Positions 1 through 11,375 of a stretch of 64,000 nucleotides of DNA are shown piece by piece. This DNA comes from Forficula auricularia (taxonomy: Eukaryota > Arthropoda > Insecta > Dermaptera > Forficulidae). The stretch's first letter is position 1; each line of letters starts with the position of its first letter. Made by a program: the position numbers and the translations under genes. The notes under the pieces are model-generated. The model had not been told where the DNA came from. It did no database searches and saw only the letters and a list, made by a program, of their open reading frames with translations. The DNA lies in the NCBI GenBank assembly GCA_024734495.1, contig JALMQS010000075.1, positions 6,618,832-6,682,831 of the forward strand, given 5' to 3'.

Positions 1-115
1 AGGACAAAATTGAAGATTCTAGACCTGGGAACCAAACTCAGCCAACATCAGTAAACTCTAGTTGCCATAAAGGTATTCAGCGAAAAGCGTTCTTAATAAA
101 AAGGCGTCTTTACTG

Positions 116-119
<4 letters not shown>

Positions 120-181
<62 letters not shown>
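120..181. repeat. (TA)n microsatellite
   Basis: About 60 bp of uninterrupted TA dinucleotides. Similar but shorter or interrupted AT-dinucleotide tracts occur at 21520-21542 and 34903-34960. Confidence 0.95.
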
Positions 182-183
<2 letters not shown>

Positions 184-1443
184 GCAATTTGATAAATTAT
201 TACAATAGAACAGACATAAACGTATTTTGAAGAGAAATGTGGGGAATACTGCACTATAACATTGTGATTTTAGTTTTTACACTACTCTGGAAGTACTTAG
301 AGAAGTAATTTTAAGCTAAGAGACTTGAAGGAACTTTTTTCGGGCAAGAAATGAAGTCAATTTTTTATTTATTTATTTTTTGAACAAAATATGTTTATTT
401 TCCAAATTAAAAAAAAAATACATTTTTAATGTGTTTTCAATTTGGGCATCGAGTATACACTCCCTACCCATGTCCATATTTACAACAATGTCTTTTTGAT
501 TATTTCAATCATTTTGTTATATATATGACATCAATAAATAGCAAAACTTTACTTTATATTTTGTAAGGGAAAGTATTATAAAAAAAAACGTGATGTAGAA
601 ACAAAATATGAGTCCTCACCATGGTACTTCCTCATAAACATTTTTTAACAAAGAATAATCATTCTACAGTAGTTACTGGAAGAGGATCTATGATCTGTAC
701 TAGAAATATGTATAGCGACTCTAGTTCCTAAGGATATATGGTATTTTCTGAATCTATGTTCATGCAGAAGTTTCCCAATATATGTCCCAGATTTAACGAT
801 ATATATTCCTATAATATATATTTATAAATAAAACACAAGGTTATAGGGGTTTCACAAAATCCTTTTTCAGAATTTAAAAGATCCAAGACAAGATAAATAA
901 ATAATAATAAAAATTGCGAGATCATCTATCTAAAAGAGTCTAAGGTTACTACAAGTGTCAACAATTCCAACAATTTATTTGTAAACCAACAAGCCGGCTC
1001 AAGTTCTAATGTTACTTTATATAAATTCTCTTCAATTCAAAATATGCCGCATTTATTTATTTATTTTTTGATGAACTAATTTAAAACGCTCGTAATGTTC
1101 CAAATTCTTGCGTCGGCCGACGTGTCGTTTTTTTTATTACAAGCCTAGGTTTAATATGCATTTTTGGGGTAAATCTTGTAATTCAATTTTAATCTTCTTT
1201 CACATATAAAATCAACTTAAAACGTTTTAATCTTGCATATACCATTACTAAATCGCCTTCCATCCTCCCTTCTCCATTGGATAACCAGACAACAAACAAT
1301 CCTCGGTATCTATGGTGGCTTTTAATCACAAGGATTACCCACTTCTTCGAGAATATATATTCTATATCATGTATATATGATACAATATATGTATATCGAT
1401 CGTATTTTTCGCATTCATAATCTTGATATTTAACTAGGAGGAG
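182..1443. other. AT-rich sequence without recognisable gene
   Basis: I see no supported coding region, RNA gene or terminal repeat in this stretch. The short open frame at 1189-1494 (minus) runs across the end of the hAT-like element and is not credible as a gene. Confidence 0.5.
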
Positions 1444-1693
1444 TAGGGGTGGCCAACCCAAATGATCTTGCGGGGCGCTTTGGAAATGCATCATAACTAA
1501 CGGGCCTCATTATGCGATGAGCAAAATTGGTCTTGGTCTTGCTTTCTCATCACTAATATTAATACTCAAAATCAAAATAATAATTTTTTTTGCAACGAAA
1601 TTTTCTCTGGAGAGAGGCGGACTGGTAAAAATTTTAATTGAATGTAATGGAAGGCAGCCCAGAGGTAGTGAGGAAAGAAAAGATTAACATTAA

Positions 1694-2224
1694 TCTGCAG
1701 CAAGGAAGATTGGCTTCTTATTCAGGTCCAAGCGATTTTACAAACCCCCACAACTTCTCACCATCTACAAGGCCCAAATCCGCCCCTGTCTCGAATACGG
1801 CTCTCATCTATGGAGAGGAGCCTCAAAATATTCTCTTGCTACCCTTGATGCAATTCAGAAACGAGCCGTCAGGCTAATTGACGATTCTACCCTCACCGAC
1901 TCCCTCGACTCGCTAGCTCATCGAAGAGATATCTCTGCCCTTTCCCTTTTCTATAGATACTATCACGGCAGGTGCTCTGACGAGATAAAATCAATAATTC
2001 CCCCCAAAGCATGCTTTGCACGCAGCACACGTTTTGCCGACTCCCAACACTCTTTCGCTGTCAAATTGGAAAAGTGCCGGAACACTTCATTCGCGAATAC
2101 ATATATCCCCATGACTTCAAGGAACTGGAACTCTCTCCCAGCCTCTATCTTTCCCAGCACCTATGATCTTCAAACCTTCAAAACCAGGGTGCATAGACAC
2201 CTGCGTCTACATCCTCTCTCTTAA
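1694..2224 (+). pseudogene. CR1/Jockey-like LINE, C-terminal end of reverse transcriptase ORF
   Basis: One open frame of 176 codons, with no start codon, ends in TAA at 2222-2224. It shows signatures of the C-terminal part of ORF2 in CR1/Jockey-type non-LTR retrotransposons: YKAQIRPCLEYGSHLW, IQKRAVRLI, SLAHRRDISALSLFYRYYHG and, near the end, NWNSLPASIFP. This lies downstream of the catalytic YxDD, so the copy has no polymerase active site. A 3' UTR of about 95 bp and an A-tract (2321-2338) follow, as expected for a 5'-truncated LINE insertion. The frame is not disrupted, so the insertion is not very old. It sits inside the left arm of a foldback element. Clade assignment (CR1 versus Jockey) is tentative. 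Confidence 0.85.
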
Positions 2225-2340
2225 TCAACTTTCCCTTCTCTTCGGTAATGCAAGGGTCTTTCGAGATCCATAGGGGCTACATCTTTACTGGTGCACTTCT
2301 CTTGCATTCGATTTAAAATTAAAAAAAAAAAAAAAAAAGC
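2225..2340 (+). other. LINE 3' UTR and poly(A) tail
   Basis: Non-coding sequence follows the LINE stop and ends in an 18-base A-rich tract at 2321-2338. The trinucleotide CAT occurs at both junctions with the host foldback arm (about 1688 and 2339-2341), a possible minimal target duplication. Confidence 0.6.
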
Positions 2341-3619
2341 ATATCAAATAAGGTGTAATTTATTGGAATCCTTCCTCCTTTCCTTCAAACAGACGTTTCT
2401 GAGGATTTTTCACTCCTTCTTCAAGTTTCAAGGGTCAATGAATGAAACAAATAAAATGTTTCTTCTTCTCTCCAGAGTAGTTCAAAAATTTCTTCATTTA
2501 ACAAGGCATAGAAAACAATTTTTTCCTTCTTTTCTTAATTAAGAAAAGGAGAAAAAAATACTGTTTTTCTATGCCTTTGTTAAAAATGAAGAAAGTTTTG
2601 AACACTACTGTGGAGAGAAGAAAGAAACATTTTATTTGTTTCATTCATTGACCCTTTGAAACCCTGAAGAAGGAGGGAAAAATCCTCCGAAACGTCGGTT
2701 TGAAAGGAAAGGAGGAAGGATTCCAATAAATTACACCTTATTTGATATGTGTTAATTTATTCTTTCCTCACTACCTCTGGGCTGCCTTCCATTACATTCA
2801 ATCAAAATAATAATAATAATTTTCTTAAAAGTGATCAGGACTTTCTAAACACCCTATAGAAGACTTTTACAAACTACACCCTCTGCCTCATATTAATTAG
2901 TGATGAGCTTGGTCTTGGTCTTGCTCTGCTTATCACTAGCCGCATATAAAATTATATATTCCCATATTAGATTTAGACCTACTATAGACATTTTTAGGAG
3001 TGAAAAATTGAAACATTGAGTTATTATTATTATTCTTACATGTAAACATAGTTAATATACTAATAATGATACTAAACGCACATTGTAAAGAAATATATAT
3101 AATTAAAAACGAAATATAAAAAATAATATAAGTAATTATAAATATAAATGAAATAAAAAAAAAATGAAATCATTAAAGAATATTTATTTTACTTGTACGA
3201 TATTTGTTCTCCACTCTTTCACTTAGCTTTTGGAAATCGATCTCAACTTGCGTATTTGCATATCGTAATTGGTGTTGCAGGTTATCGTCCATTATGTTTG
3301 AGCGTGTTTTTTGTGTTTGGTCAATTTAATTTTCGAAAAAAAATATTCGCAGGTATAAGTTGAATATCTGTCATATATTCTCAAGAATATTCGATCGAAT
3401 AATTTCGAAAGTTGATTTTTGATTATGTGGATGCACATATAATGTATTTTTTAATACTTTGGCCATTATAAAATAAATGTATTTTGTAAAAGTGTAATGA
3501 ATCTCGCGGGCCGGAAAAATGTTCATAGCGGGCCTCGGGTTGGCCACCCCTGAACTAGAATAAACTACATATTAGATTCTGCCCTACCCTCCCCCCGAGA
3601 TCTTATAGTGTCAATAATT

Positions 3620-3785
3620 TTTAAAGAGTTAGGTGTCAGTTCAAGGTGAAACATTTTAATTACAAAAAGTAAGTAAAATTTCAAGGTAGGTTTCACAGAA
3701 ATAAAACAAATATAATGTTTTGAGTTTTATCTCGATATATATATTTCGGGTTTTGAGCCCATCATTAGGAGTTACATAGAAAACT
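3620..3785. repeat. Single arm of a foldback family also seen at 8.0 and 51.7 kb
   Basis: The sequence around GGTAGGTTTCACAGAAATAA and the inverse of CCTAATGATGGGCTC...CCCGAAATAT (3743-3768, minus) match the arms of the foldbacks at 7994-8254 and 51572-51897. The hammerhead-like core here has CTAATGA in place of CTGATGA. The second arm is missing. Confidence 0.55.
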
Positions 3786-3797
3786 GAGTAAAAATAT

Positions 3798-4018
3798 GAG
3801 TGATATTATGGACAAAACTTATTTTTTTCAGTTTTCTCTGTTAACTCCTTCGATGTTCACTTATTGGATCTTTTTTGAAGACCGAAATGCCAATGGTTTC
3901 GCCCAATTTTTTTAGTCAAAATAGTTTAAACCGTTTTTGAGATATTTCGAAAAAAAGAAGCAAAAAAACAACACTTTTTTCATGCACGATTACAATACTT
4001 GACCATACCCTGTATGGA
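3798..4018 (-). repeat. Z repeat, copy 1 (partial)
   Basis: In its sense orientation the Z family starts ACTTTACCATACAGGGTATG and continues through GTATTGTAATCGTGCATGAA and AAAACGGCTGAAAC. This copy holds only the first 220 bp. Z copies carry no open frame I recognise, and their coding capacity is unknown. Confidence 0.75.
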
Positions 4019-4029
4019 ATGTAAAAATG

Positions 4030-4092
4030 AAGGTCTATTTTTTTGAACAGCATCACCTGATTGAAAAGTCACCTTCCGTCACTAGTCCACAG
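4030..4092 (-). repeat. Fragment of the terminal region of the 36.2-kb MITE family
   Basis: The inverse complement contains GATGCTGTTCAAAAAA preceded by ACTTTTCA, as at the left end of the element at 36214-36906. A second such fragment lies at 21200-21262. Confidence 0.4.
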
Positions 4093-5087
4093 AATTGTAT
4101 TTGATAAGCTGCATCTTTTGGCTAGTTTCAGCTTTTGGTTCAAACCATACGCAGGTAGAATTTATTAATTCAGCGAAATTCGTAAAGAACGTACCATTTT
4201 AATTAAATTTTTCGTTAGTTATATAAATGTTTTGGGTAAGTACTGAATAATAATTTATTTTCATCTTTCAAACGAAAAGCGTGTTTTTTAAAACGTTTAT
4301 TTAATACATTTTTATGGATGAACTAATTTAAAATGCCTGTAACGTTTCGAATTCGTGCCGACGCGATTGATATTTTTTTTTTTCATTTATCCCAAACAAT
4401 ATTATTATTTTTTGCAAAATTCCATTCATTCAGGTGTTTGTTGGTTTGTTGTTATTATTCTTTTGGCTCGTCATTGTCCTCCATTTTTGGAATCTAAATT
4501 GCTATCGAAACAAATGTTCATCTATAATTTGTCAACATAATTGGCTTCGAGCGCTTATGACAAGTTGGAAAAATTATTGCCAACTAATTAATAAGCAACG
4601 TTTATTGTAAATGAACAACAGAAACGATTTAGCAGCGAATCAAATGTGATTTAATGTAAATTTTATGTGATTTTATGCCAAAAATTATAGTGAGCAGGCC
4701 ACGTGGCTTTTCTATATGATTTTAATAAAGCATAACATTTATTTATATCAAAAATCTAACAATAGTTAGGTAATTGTAAAAAAAGTCATTTTTGAGAAAA
4801 CGCCTGAAATTAAGCTGTATTTCCAGTAAAGGAATTTATACTTAATTCTTACTAAAATCTTTCTTATTGATATTTAGATGATGATTAAAATTTCATTCTT
4901 CTTCACCTTATCAGGGTCGAGCTCTAGGCTTTAGACACGTTTTTGCCTATACCTCAATTTTAATCAAAATAAATTTAGCGAACTCTTTCAATTTTAAATA
5001 GAATAAAATTTAGGTATATACATTGAAAAATATTTTTTTTTTGTTTGCCTCAGATACTCGAGTCCATTTATCCAGATCCTTTTACTT

Positions 5088-5345
5088 TACCACACAGGGT
5101 ATGGTCAAGTATTGTAATCGTGCTATGAAACAAGTGTTTGTTTTGCTTCTTTTTTTCAAAATATCTAAAAAACGGCTAAAACTATTTTGATTAAAAAATT
5201 GAGCGAAACCATGGCATTTCGAATTACAAAAAAGTCCTAATAAGTGAACATCAAAAAAATTATATTTTTCGAGATAATAACTGTTTTCTCAAAATGTCTG
5301 TTAGTTAGTCTTTTATTCTGAGAGTTAGTCTATGAGTTAGTAATT
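5088..5345 (+). repeat. Z repeat, copy 2 (partial)
   Basis: It starts at ACTTTACCACACAGGGTATG and is collinear with the first 230 bp of the other Z copies. Confidence 0.75.
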
Positions 5346-5385
5346 TTTTTCCTATGATATATATCTGTTTTTTAGTATCGTTAGT

Positions 5386-5565
5386 TTATTGAAGGAGATA
5401 ATAAAAGTAGTCTCGTTGAATTATAATTTTATTTATTTATAACGAAACTAGTAGTCTCGTTATAAATAAATAAAATTTATAATTCCAGCAGAAGACACAC
5501 TTTTTGTTGTCTCCTTCAATATATAAAAATTCTGGACTACTCTCGGGAATAAAACTTTCAATTTA
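5386..5565. repeat. Foldback with GGAGACAA arms
   Basis: ATTGAAGGAGATAATAAAAG (5386 onward) is mirrored by TTGTTGTCTCCTTCAAT (about 5504-5520), with the centre near 5450 in ATTTATTTATAACGAAACTA. The family recurs as a full palindrome at 36955-37090 and as half copies at 15506-15570 and 29905-29950. Confidence 0.7.
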
Positions 5566-7993
5566 ATCGTTAGTTTAGTAGCCGGATTATAGCTGGTCAA
5601 ATTTTTGTCGTGATCGAGGATTGAACCCTTCCATTTGATCATTTTAACTACACCCCCAGAGGCTAGTCCAGCCCAGCTCCTTACTTAATAAACATGACGA
5701 ATCCTAAAAAATGTAGTTATTTTTGCAACACGCCTAATCAATTCCCTTGATTTCCAATCAGACAAATTAATCAAAACATGTAATACTTGATGAGAATACT
5801 TATTTTAAGAAATAAAGTCGTTAGAGCCGTTTTTGAGAAACATTCTGATAAACACTCGAACTAAACGAGTACTTCTGGTCAGCTGGTTTGGATCAAAAAC
5901 TTATTGTACCCATTCTTGCTGATATCTAGGGTAAAGATATCAAATTTGTTCTATGTTACTGTTTTACGTCTATTTGTAGATTTGATGGTTTTGGTGGTTG
6001 AGTTGCCTATCATAAGTTTCGGATGAAATCAGATTGCAGATTTATACCATTAGAAAAAGCACGACATTTCGGCCACGAGTTCTGGAGTCGTTTTCTATAC
6101 TATTTTCAGACTGGTGACTATTTGATTGCAATTATCCTAAATCCTAGTCAATAACCAATTTATATGGAGAACTCTCGGACAGTAATAGGTAAAGCTTAAT
6201 TTTATCACAGCTACACCTTTAGTCCAAGTTCCAGCTATCTATGTCAAACGATTTCGGAACAAAAATATTGCCAAATAACAAAAATGTAGAGTGACATTTT
6301 CAATTTTTTCTCATGTTTGGAATCTGAATCTTTATTCATCTATAATTCGTGACAATTTCAAAGATTATAAAATGATGGAAAATTATTACAAATTAATTAA
6401 TAATCAATTTTCATAATAAATGAACGTGAAAAACAATTTAGCAGCTAATTACATGCAATTTAAACCTGACTAATTTTTTATCATTCTAATAGATTGTAAA
6501 AAAAATACAATGTATATTAGTATTTAAATGAAGGTAAGAATATATATATTTCTTTCTCGGTTGAGAGGAATGCTTAATGAAGCGATACTTACCTATTACT
6601 CGTGAAGATGAATACACAGGGACGTTGGAACGATTTAAATCCAGGTTGGGATAGTTTATGGGTCTAGATCCATTAAAGTGAGGTGGGCGAGCAGAGACAA
6701 GTTCTGAGTCACCCTTTGGAGGATTACAACTTGACCAAATTTCAAAATATTAACCGTTTCTTAAAGAAAAAATTGCGAATTATTACTCGACCAAACATGT
6801 ACTCAACATAAACTCATGACGTTTTTATTGAAACAACATCGGGATCAGTTTACAGCAGTCTTTACCGAGCCACATACAGGGCGAGTGATTAGCATCTGAA
6901 TAGACGGCGCTTGAGTGAGAGAATGACCAATTCGAGAAAATCCATAATTCATATTAGAATACACATCGCGAAGAAGCGACCCGCTTTTACAAAACGTTTC
7001 TTTATAAATGCTATGTCTTTTTTATAATGGCCAAAGGAATAACGAATGAAAGGAAAATTTCAACGCTCCATGTTTTGTAATGGATCTCTAGAATAGTAAA
7101 TCCGAGCCTAAACAGGCAGATCCACGACTCCTCATCAACATAATCTATTCGAAAAGACCTGAAGAATACTTTTACTTTTCATGTATACTGCTTAGCAGCT
7201 TAAATCAGCACATTCTAGAGATCTCGGAAGCCCAAACAACGTGACGTGATTCACTTTTAGGTATGCTACTAGTATATCTAAAAATGCATCCTTGTTGTTT
7301 TGATTGCTGTTCTAAAAGTGACAGGAGACCAATATATTTTCTCTAAAATTGCAATAGCTAAATCCCTTATTTAAAGTATACCATTTAATCAAACCATAAT
7401 TTTAAAAAGGCTTAGAAACTAGAAAGTTGTTATTTCCGAGAGTAACAGAGTTGATTTTATAAAAGAAAATTCCTCTTCTGGATCTGAGGTGTAATAAATA
7501 TATATATTTTTTTTTACAAAGAAGAATGGCTGATATGCTCCTGGGAAACGAACTCAAGTTCTAACAAAAACTTATAGTTGGCTAGATTTTTGGCAGAACT
7601 CCTTCTAGCATCTAAACAAAACATCTATAACATCTCAAATCATGCAGAGAAACTCTCTTTGATTTTCTCTTATAAAAAATTTCAACAATTTGGTTATTTT
7701 GATAACTGAAACCTTATAGTGAGAATTAACTGTCTGTCTATCTCCTCTGACATAGGTTTGTAATTTTTAACCCACTAAAGCTTTAACTTTTAATTTGCCA
7801 TGCATTTATTGTTGGATAATCTCAGATGAACTAATCCACAGACGAAAAAAATTTGAAGCGTTTCGAAAAACAAAATGCTCTGAATAAAAATAAAATCTAC
7901 AAGAAAAGAAAATGAGTATAGACCTATGTTCCTCTTTAATCCAAGACTTATAAGGTCAATAACTTTTAAGGAGTTCGGTGTTGGTTCTAGGTG
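5566..7993. other. No recognisable gene or repeat
   Basis: This is AT-rich sequence with no long open frame, no clear terminal repeats and no tRNA-like boxes that I can support. Confidence 0.4.
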
Positions 7994-8254
7994 AAACATT
8001 TTTAATATAATAATAAAACCAGTAAGATGCGAGGCTTAGGTTAATCACAGAAATAAACAGCGGAGTTATTTGAATTCGATATTTCTGTTGGCCCATCATA
8101 CAGGAGTCTCTTCTAAGACTTCGATGATGGGCTAACCCCCGAAAGATAGACGAATTCAAAACTCAATTTTGTTTTATTTCTTTTTTTGTGAAACCTAGCT
8201 CGTATCTTACTCAAGTTTCTATTATTATACTGATATGGCTCAATTTGTTCACCT
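7994..8254. repeat. Foldback with hammerhead-like core in both arms
   Basis: The arm from 7994 (AGGTGAAACATTTTTAATA) is mirrored by the segment ending near 8254. The plus-strand arm reads TTCGATGATGGGCTAACCCC then CGAAAG (8124-8150); the minus-strand arm reads CTGTATGATGGGCC (8085-8106). The GATGATGGGC / CCCGAAA arrangement matches the 51.7-kb element. Both cores are decayed. Confidence 0.65.
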
Positions 8255-8778
8255 TTGGTTAACTTGGACTGTAGACAAATAGCTGCCGTATCACGAACGT
8301 TTCGGTTCTTATTTTGGATACTGTGCATCTATTTAAGGAATTACTCATTTATCTGCTAATAAAATATGACTTAATGAATGAAAAAACAGCCTTTATAATG
8401 ATGAAAGAATTGGTTTAGGATAGAATCAGATTCAAGGGACGTAAGTGTCTCTTCAAACCAGTCTAAAAAATAAAATAAAAAGTTTCTCATCAATATAATA
8501 TCTACGAAAATCGCAATCCCCTAAAAAATTCACTAACTGATTAGCCTTCAAAATAAATTACTTCAAATTCACTTCCGACAAGCCAATATTTACCAAGACG
8601 TTTCTCTTGAACATTAAGCTGTTGTTTAGCTCAAGTTTCGAATTTCATTTGTCTATAATTTATTGTTTTTGAGATATCGTTATTACACTCACACAAACAC
8701 TGATATTGTCGGGTACGTATTTTGCATATTGTCTCGTGTTCGCTATTGATGTGGGCGGCTCAGTTCGCGAATGACTTG

Positions 8779-8825
8779 TGACGTAGTTGTGACGTCACAA
8801 GGAGCCACCGCGCGGTCATATATGG
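8779..8825 (+). promoter_or_regulatory. CRE-like pair and TATA-like motif
   Basis: TGACGTAG (8779-8786) and the full palindromic CRE TGACGTCA (8790-8797) lie about 20 bp before CATATATGG (8817-8825). The surrounding 150 bp is richer in G+C and CpG than its flanks. This could be a promoter, but no downstream coding exon is proven. Confidence 0.3.
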
Positions 8826-9195
8826 CAAGAGGACGGCCTCGTTGGCTTAACCTGTTCCCACACACGCCCTTTGTTTTTGTTTTGTTATGCTGTTTTCGAT
8901 GATTAACAGTAGAATCAGACGCTTTGTTTTATAGAGTGTTGATGAAAATTGTCAACCGGATCTCGAGGGACATTACATCGATGCCAGGTATCGAGAGATA
9001 CAATCGGATTAGATCCATTTCAGCCAATCGAAAGGGAAACATTGCATGAATAATAATAATCCTTTTGGATGTCCAAACACATCAAATATTCTTTCTAGTT
9101 TCGAGCTTCTATGAATAACAAATTATTATTTGCTCATATCTTTTTTTACTTCTTATATTGAAATAACATATCTGAAAATTGACTTTTTATTTTTA

Positions 9196-9402
9196 CTTCT
9201 TCGTATCCAAGCGCCATACTCGATTCCGACCGTCGACGATTACTGTGGAGAGCATCCTCGGCATTATAATTTAATGGGGAAATTTTTCACAGGGGTGGTT
9301 TCCTATTACTTTTCCCTGATTATAGCCGGCAGCGAGTCGGGCTTGAACCCGCGCTAGCTTGATTAAATGTCATCCTCTATAAACACTCGGCTACCCTGAC
9401 CC
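9196..9402 (-). mobile_element. tRNA-derived SINE, copy A
   Basis: The minus strand starts with a tRNA-like head: the A box lies around GGGTAGCCGAGTG and the B box is GGGTTCAAGCCC (about 9334-9402). A body containing AGTAATAGGAAACCACCCC follows, and the end is GAGTATGGCGCTTGGATACG then AAGAAG. The same body and GAAGAAG-type tail occur at 23741-23855 and 61190-61470, which defines a dispersed SINE family. Confidence 0.7.
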
Positions 9403-9586
9403 CTTTACTAAGAACATTAAATTAAATTTTTTTGTAGTTTTAGACTTTACTTGTATCCTAGAAAGGCCTACCACTATAATTTATACTAAATCAAATTTCT
9501 AGAACTTCTATTGTCAGGGCCGACGAAAGCGCCTGGGTGTGATCTTGTAACACCTCCGCATTGTTAAAATAAATAAACATTTTTTT

Positions 9587-10566
9587 GGAACGAAGTTCCT
9601 TACGGGACGCCTTCGGAGGGGTACCCTAGCCGGTGAAAAACGTCCGTAACGTTAAAAAAAGCGTGCCAAATGCTCATGCGCGCGCATCCACTCAGGTCGC
9701 CACTCTGGAGGCGGGGCCTCTGGCTTGTGCTGTGGTCGGGAATCCCTGAGAATCTTGGCGAGAAGCTTTCAGTGAATTCCATTTCTCGAACATCCTTCGA
9801 TTCAACAGGTTAGTATTTCATTACCCCTCCTCTACCTCTCTGCTTCTATTTATCGAAATAATCCTCTTTTTAAAAAATTTTATTAATTTAATAGACAGAA
9901 TAATAGAATTCAATAAAAATGGCATCGAATTCAGAGACAAGAACATCCAGAATATTTCGTTATTCGCAGCATCAAATAACAAAGGTGTGCTTACTTAATT
10001 AATAAATAAATGAAAAATTAAATAATATAGAAAAAAATAGAAATTATGACTCAACTTCTCAACTAATTTTGGCAGGTGACTTCAATATTAACTTCAAAGA
10101 TAAGCAATCTTCAGAGTTTCTCTATTTAAAACTTTTCTGAAAAATACATTTGAGATTTAAAATATGAACAACAATGAAGTATGAATCCACTACGAGAGAC
10201 AATACTACTATCGATGCTGTTTTCTCGCGATACTATGGCAAAAATCGAATCACAACAGAGGTAGTATCTTATTTTAGTTACCATAAAGCTATAGTTTCTA
10301 TTGATAGAACATAATTAGGCTTAATTATTATTATTCATATAAATACCTGTTTTCTTTGTATATTATTATTATTATATATTATATATTTTTATAAATCATT
10401 GTAAATAAAATAAAGGTAAGTTAAGATAATTTTATAAAGTAGTTTCTTTTGCTTTTTACGGATAAAAAAATCAGTAATAAAAAACGTATAGCGTCCGAAT
10501 AATTATTTTTCTTTATACCTAGAATAGAACTTAAAATTAATATTTTTATAATAAGGAACTTCGTTC
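9587..10566. mobile_element. Remnant element with 16-bp inverted ends and an endonuclease-like domain
   Basis: GGAACGAAGTTCCTTA at 9587-9602 reappears in inverse ending at 10566. Inside lie a decayed EEP-type domain (10041-10312) and AT-rich sequence. The class is uncertain. Helentron-type rolling-circle elements are known to carry EEP endonuclease domains, but I see no Rep or helicase here. Confidence 0.4.
10041..10312 (+). pseudogene. Endonuclease/exonuclease/phosphatase-like domain, decayed
   Basis: In one frame the sequence reads SQLILAGDFNINF followed by FLYLKLF and a stop (TGA at about 10138). About 55 bases later the frame resumes with ESTTRDNTTIDAVFSRY and then YFSYHKAIVSID before a second stop. 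GDFN and the downstream TTIDAVF...SYH block are the two most conserved blocks of transposon-encoded EEP endonucleases: catalytic Asp/Asn in GDFN and a terminal His in the SYH-like block. The N-terminal catalytic Glu region is not recognisable. Frame interruption and loss of the start make this a pseudogene. A retained fragment of a LINE endonuclease is an alternative, although the inverted flanks favour a DNA element. Confidence 0.6.
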
Positions 10567-10689
10567 CTATCCGGTGTCTCACGACTCAGATCTATTTTTT
10601 TTTATAAATACATGGCCGTATCTTAACATTGTGGGAAACCACTTTCGGTGCCTGTAGCTATGGTGTGTATCTAATGGGTAAATGTAAAT

Positions 10690-10916
10690 GCTGTAGAATC
10701 TCACTAATCCGGCACTATTAAAAACTAGGAGGTAACAGATTATTGAGAATGTTCGGATTACTGGATTATATAGAAAAATTAATAATAAATAAAATAAAAT
10801 AAAATAAATTTCACCTGATATGGTTAATAAACGGCTACCAAATCGCTGGCGGAGGGTGGCGGATTATTGGACGTGCCGGTCTATTGAAGTGTCGGATTAG
10901 TGTGACTCTATTGTAG
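10690..10916. mobile_element. pogo/Tigger-type MITE
   Basis: CTGTAGAATCTCACTAATCC at the left matches the inverse of the right end GGATTAGTGTGACTCTATTG. Inside, further ATCCG-type motifs occur (GGATTACTGGATTA, GGCGGATTATTGG). This end sequence is characteristic of pogo/Tigger-related elements. No transposase is present. Confidence 0.6.
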
Positions 10917-11234
10917 CTGTTTTTCTAAATATGACTATAGAGGGATGATAGATAATAAGAAGAGTTCTAATTTAATATTATTTATTTATTTATCTATATA
11001 TATAAATTTGGATGTTTGTTTGTCTGTCTGTTTGAAGTTAATGGAGTCAGACACCATTTGTCTGATTGAAATGAAATTTTGTACACATTATTTTCTCACT
11101 TTTCGCGAACCGCACTGATTTAGTATCATCAATTTAAAATCAATTTAATTTTTCAACTTTATTCACAAAATAAATATGAATGAAATTTTTGTTATAATAA
11201 GAATAGAGAGAGAATAAAAGAAGGGTTCTTTTTA

Positions 11235-11375
11235 GACCTTTTCAGAACTACTTCCACTACCACTTTCATTTCCAAGACAATAGATTATCTAATGAATTCC
11301 AAAGTAATTCCAAATAATTCCAAAAACGGTGTACACCTAATTCCAATCGCGGTTCACCCCTCGCATGAGGGGTAA
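11235..11375. repeat. W-family MITE, partial copy
   Basis: The right end GGTGTACACCTAATTCCAAT followed by CGCGGTTCACCCCTCG matches the ends of the MITEs at 33763-34092 and 35103-35252. A core TTATCTAATGAATTCCAAA is also shared with the 35.1-kb copy. Confidence 0.6.

Larger units (their letters stand above)
1637..2803. mobile_element. Foldback element, left arm split by a LINE
   Basis: The right arm is continuous at 2544-2803. Its inverse complement is in two pieces: 1637-1690, containing GGCAGCCCAGAGGTAGTGAG, and 2341-2541. The 650 bp between them is a LINE 3' end with poly(A). The centre is the palindrome TTCTTAATTAAGAA near 2543. The right arm carries CTGAAGA (2664-2670), a stem GGAGG/CCTCC (2672-2676/2684-2688) and GAAAC (2689-2693), a hammerhead-like core. 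The left arm has a diverged copy at about 2393-2436. Confidence 0.8.
1444..3552. mobile_element. hAT-like non-autonomous element (outer shell of a nest)
   Basis: The left end TAGGGGTGGCCAACCC (1444-1459) is matched in inverse by GGGTTGGCCACCCCTG (3537-3552). Ends of this kind are typical of hAT elements. The right flank reads AACTAGAA (3553-3560) and the left flank has AACTAGGA at 1432-1439, four bases before the end, so an 8-bp target duplication with slight decay is likely. No transposase is visible. The interior is occupied by a foldback element, which in turn carries a LINE fragment. Confidence 0.6.
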
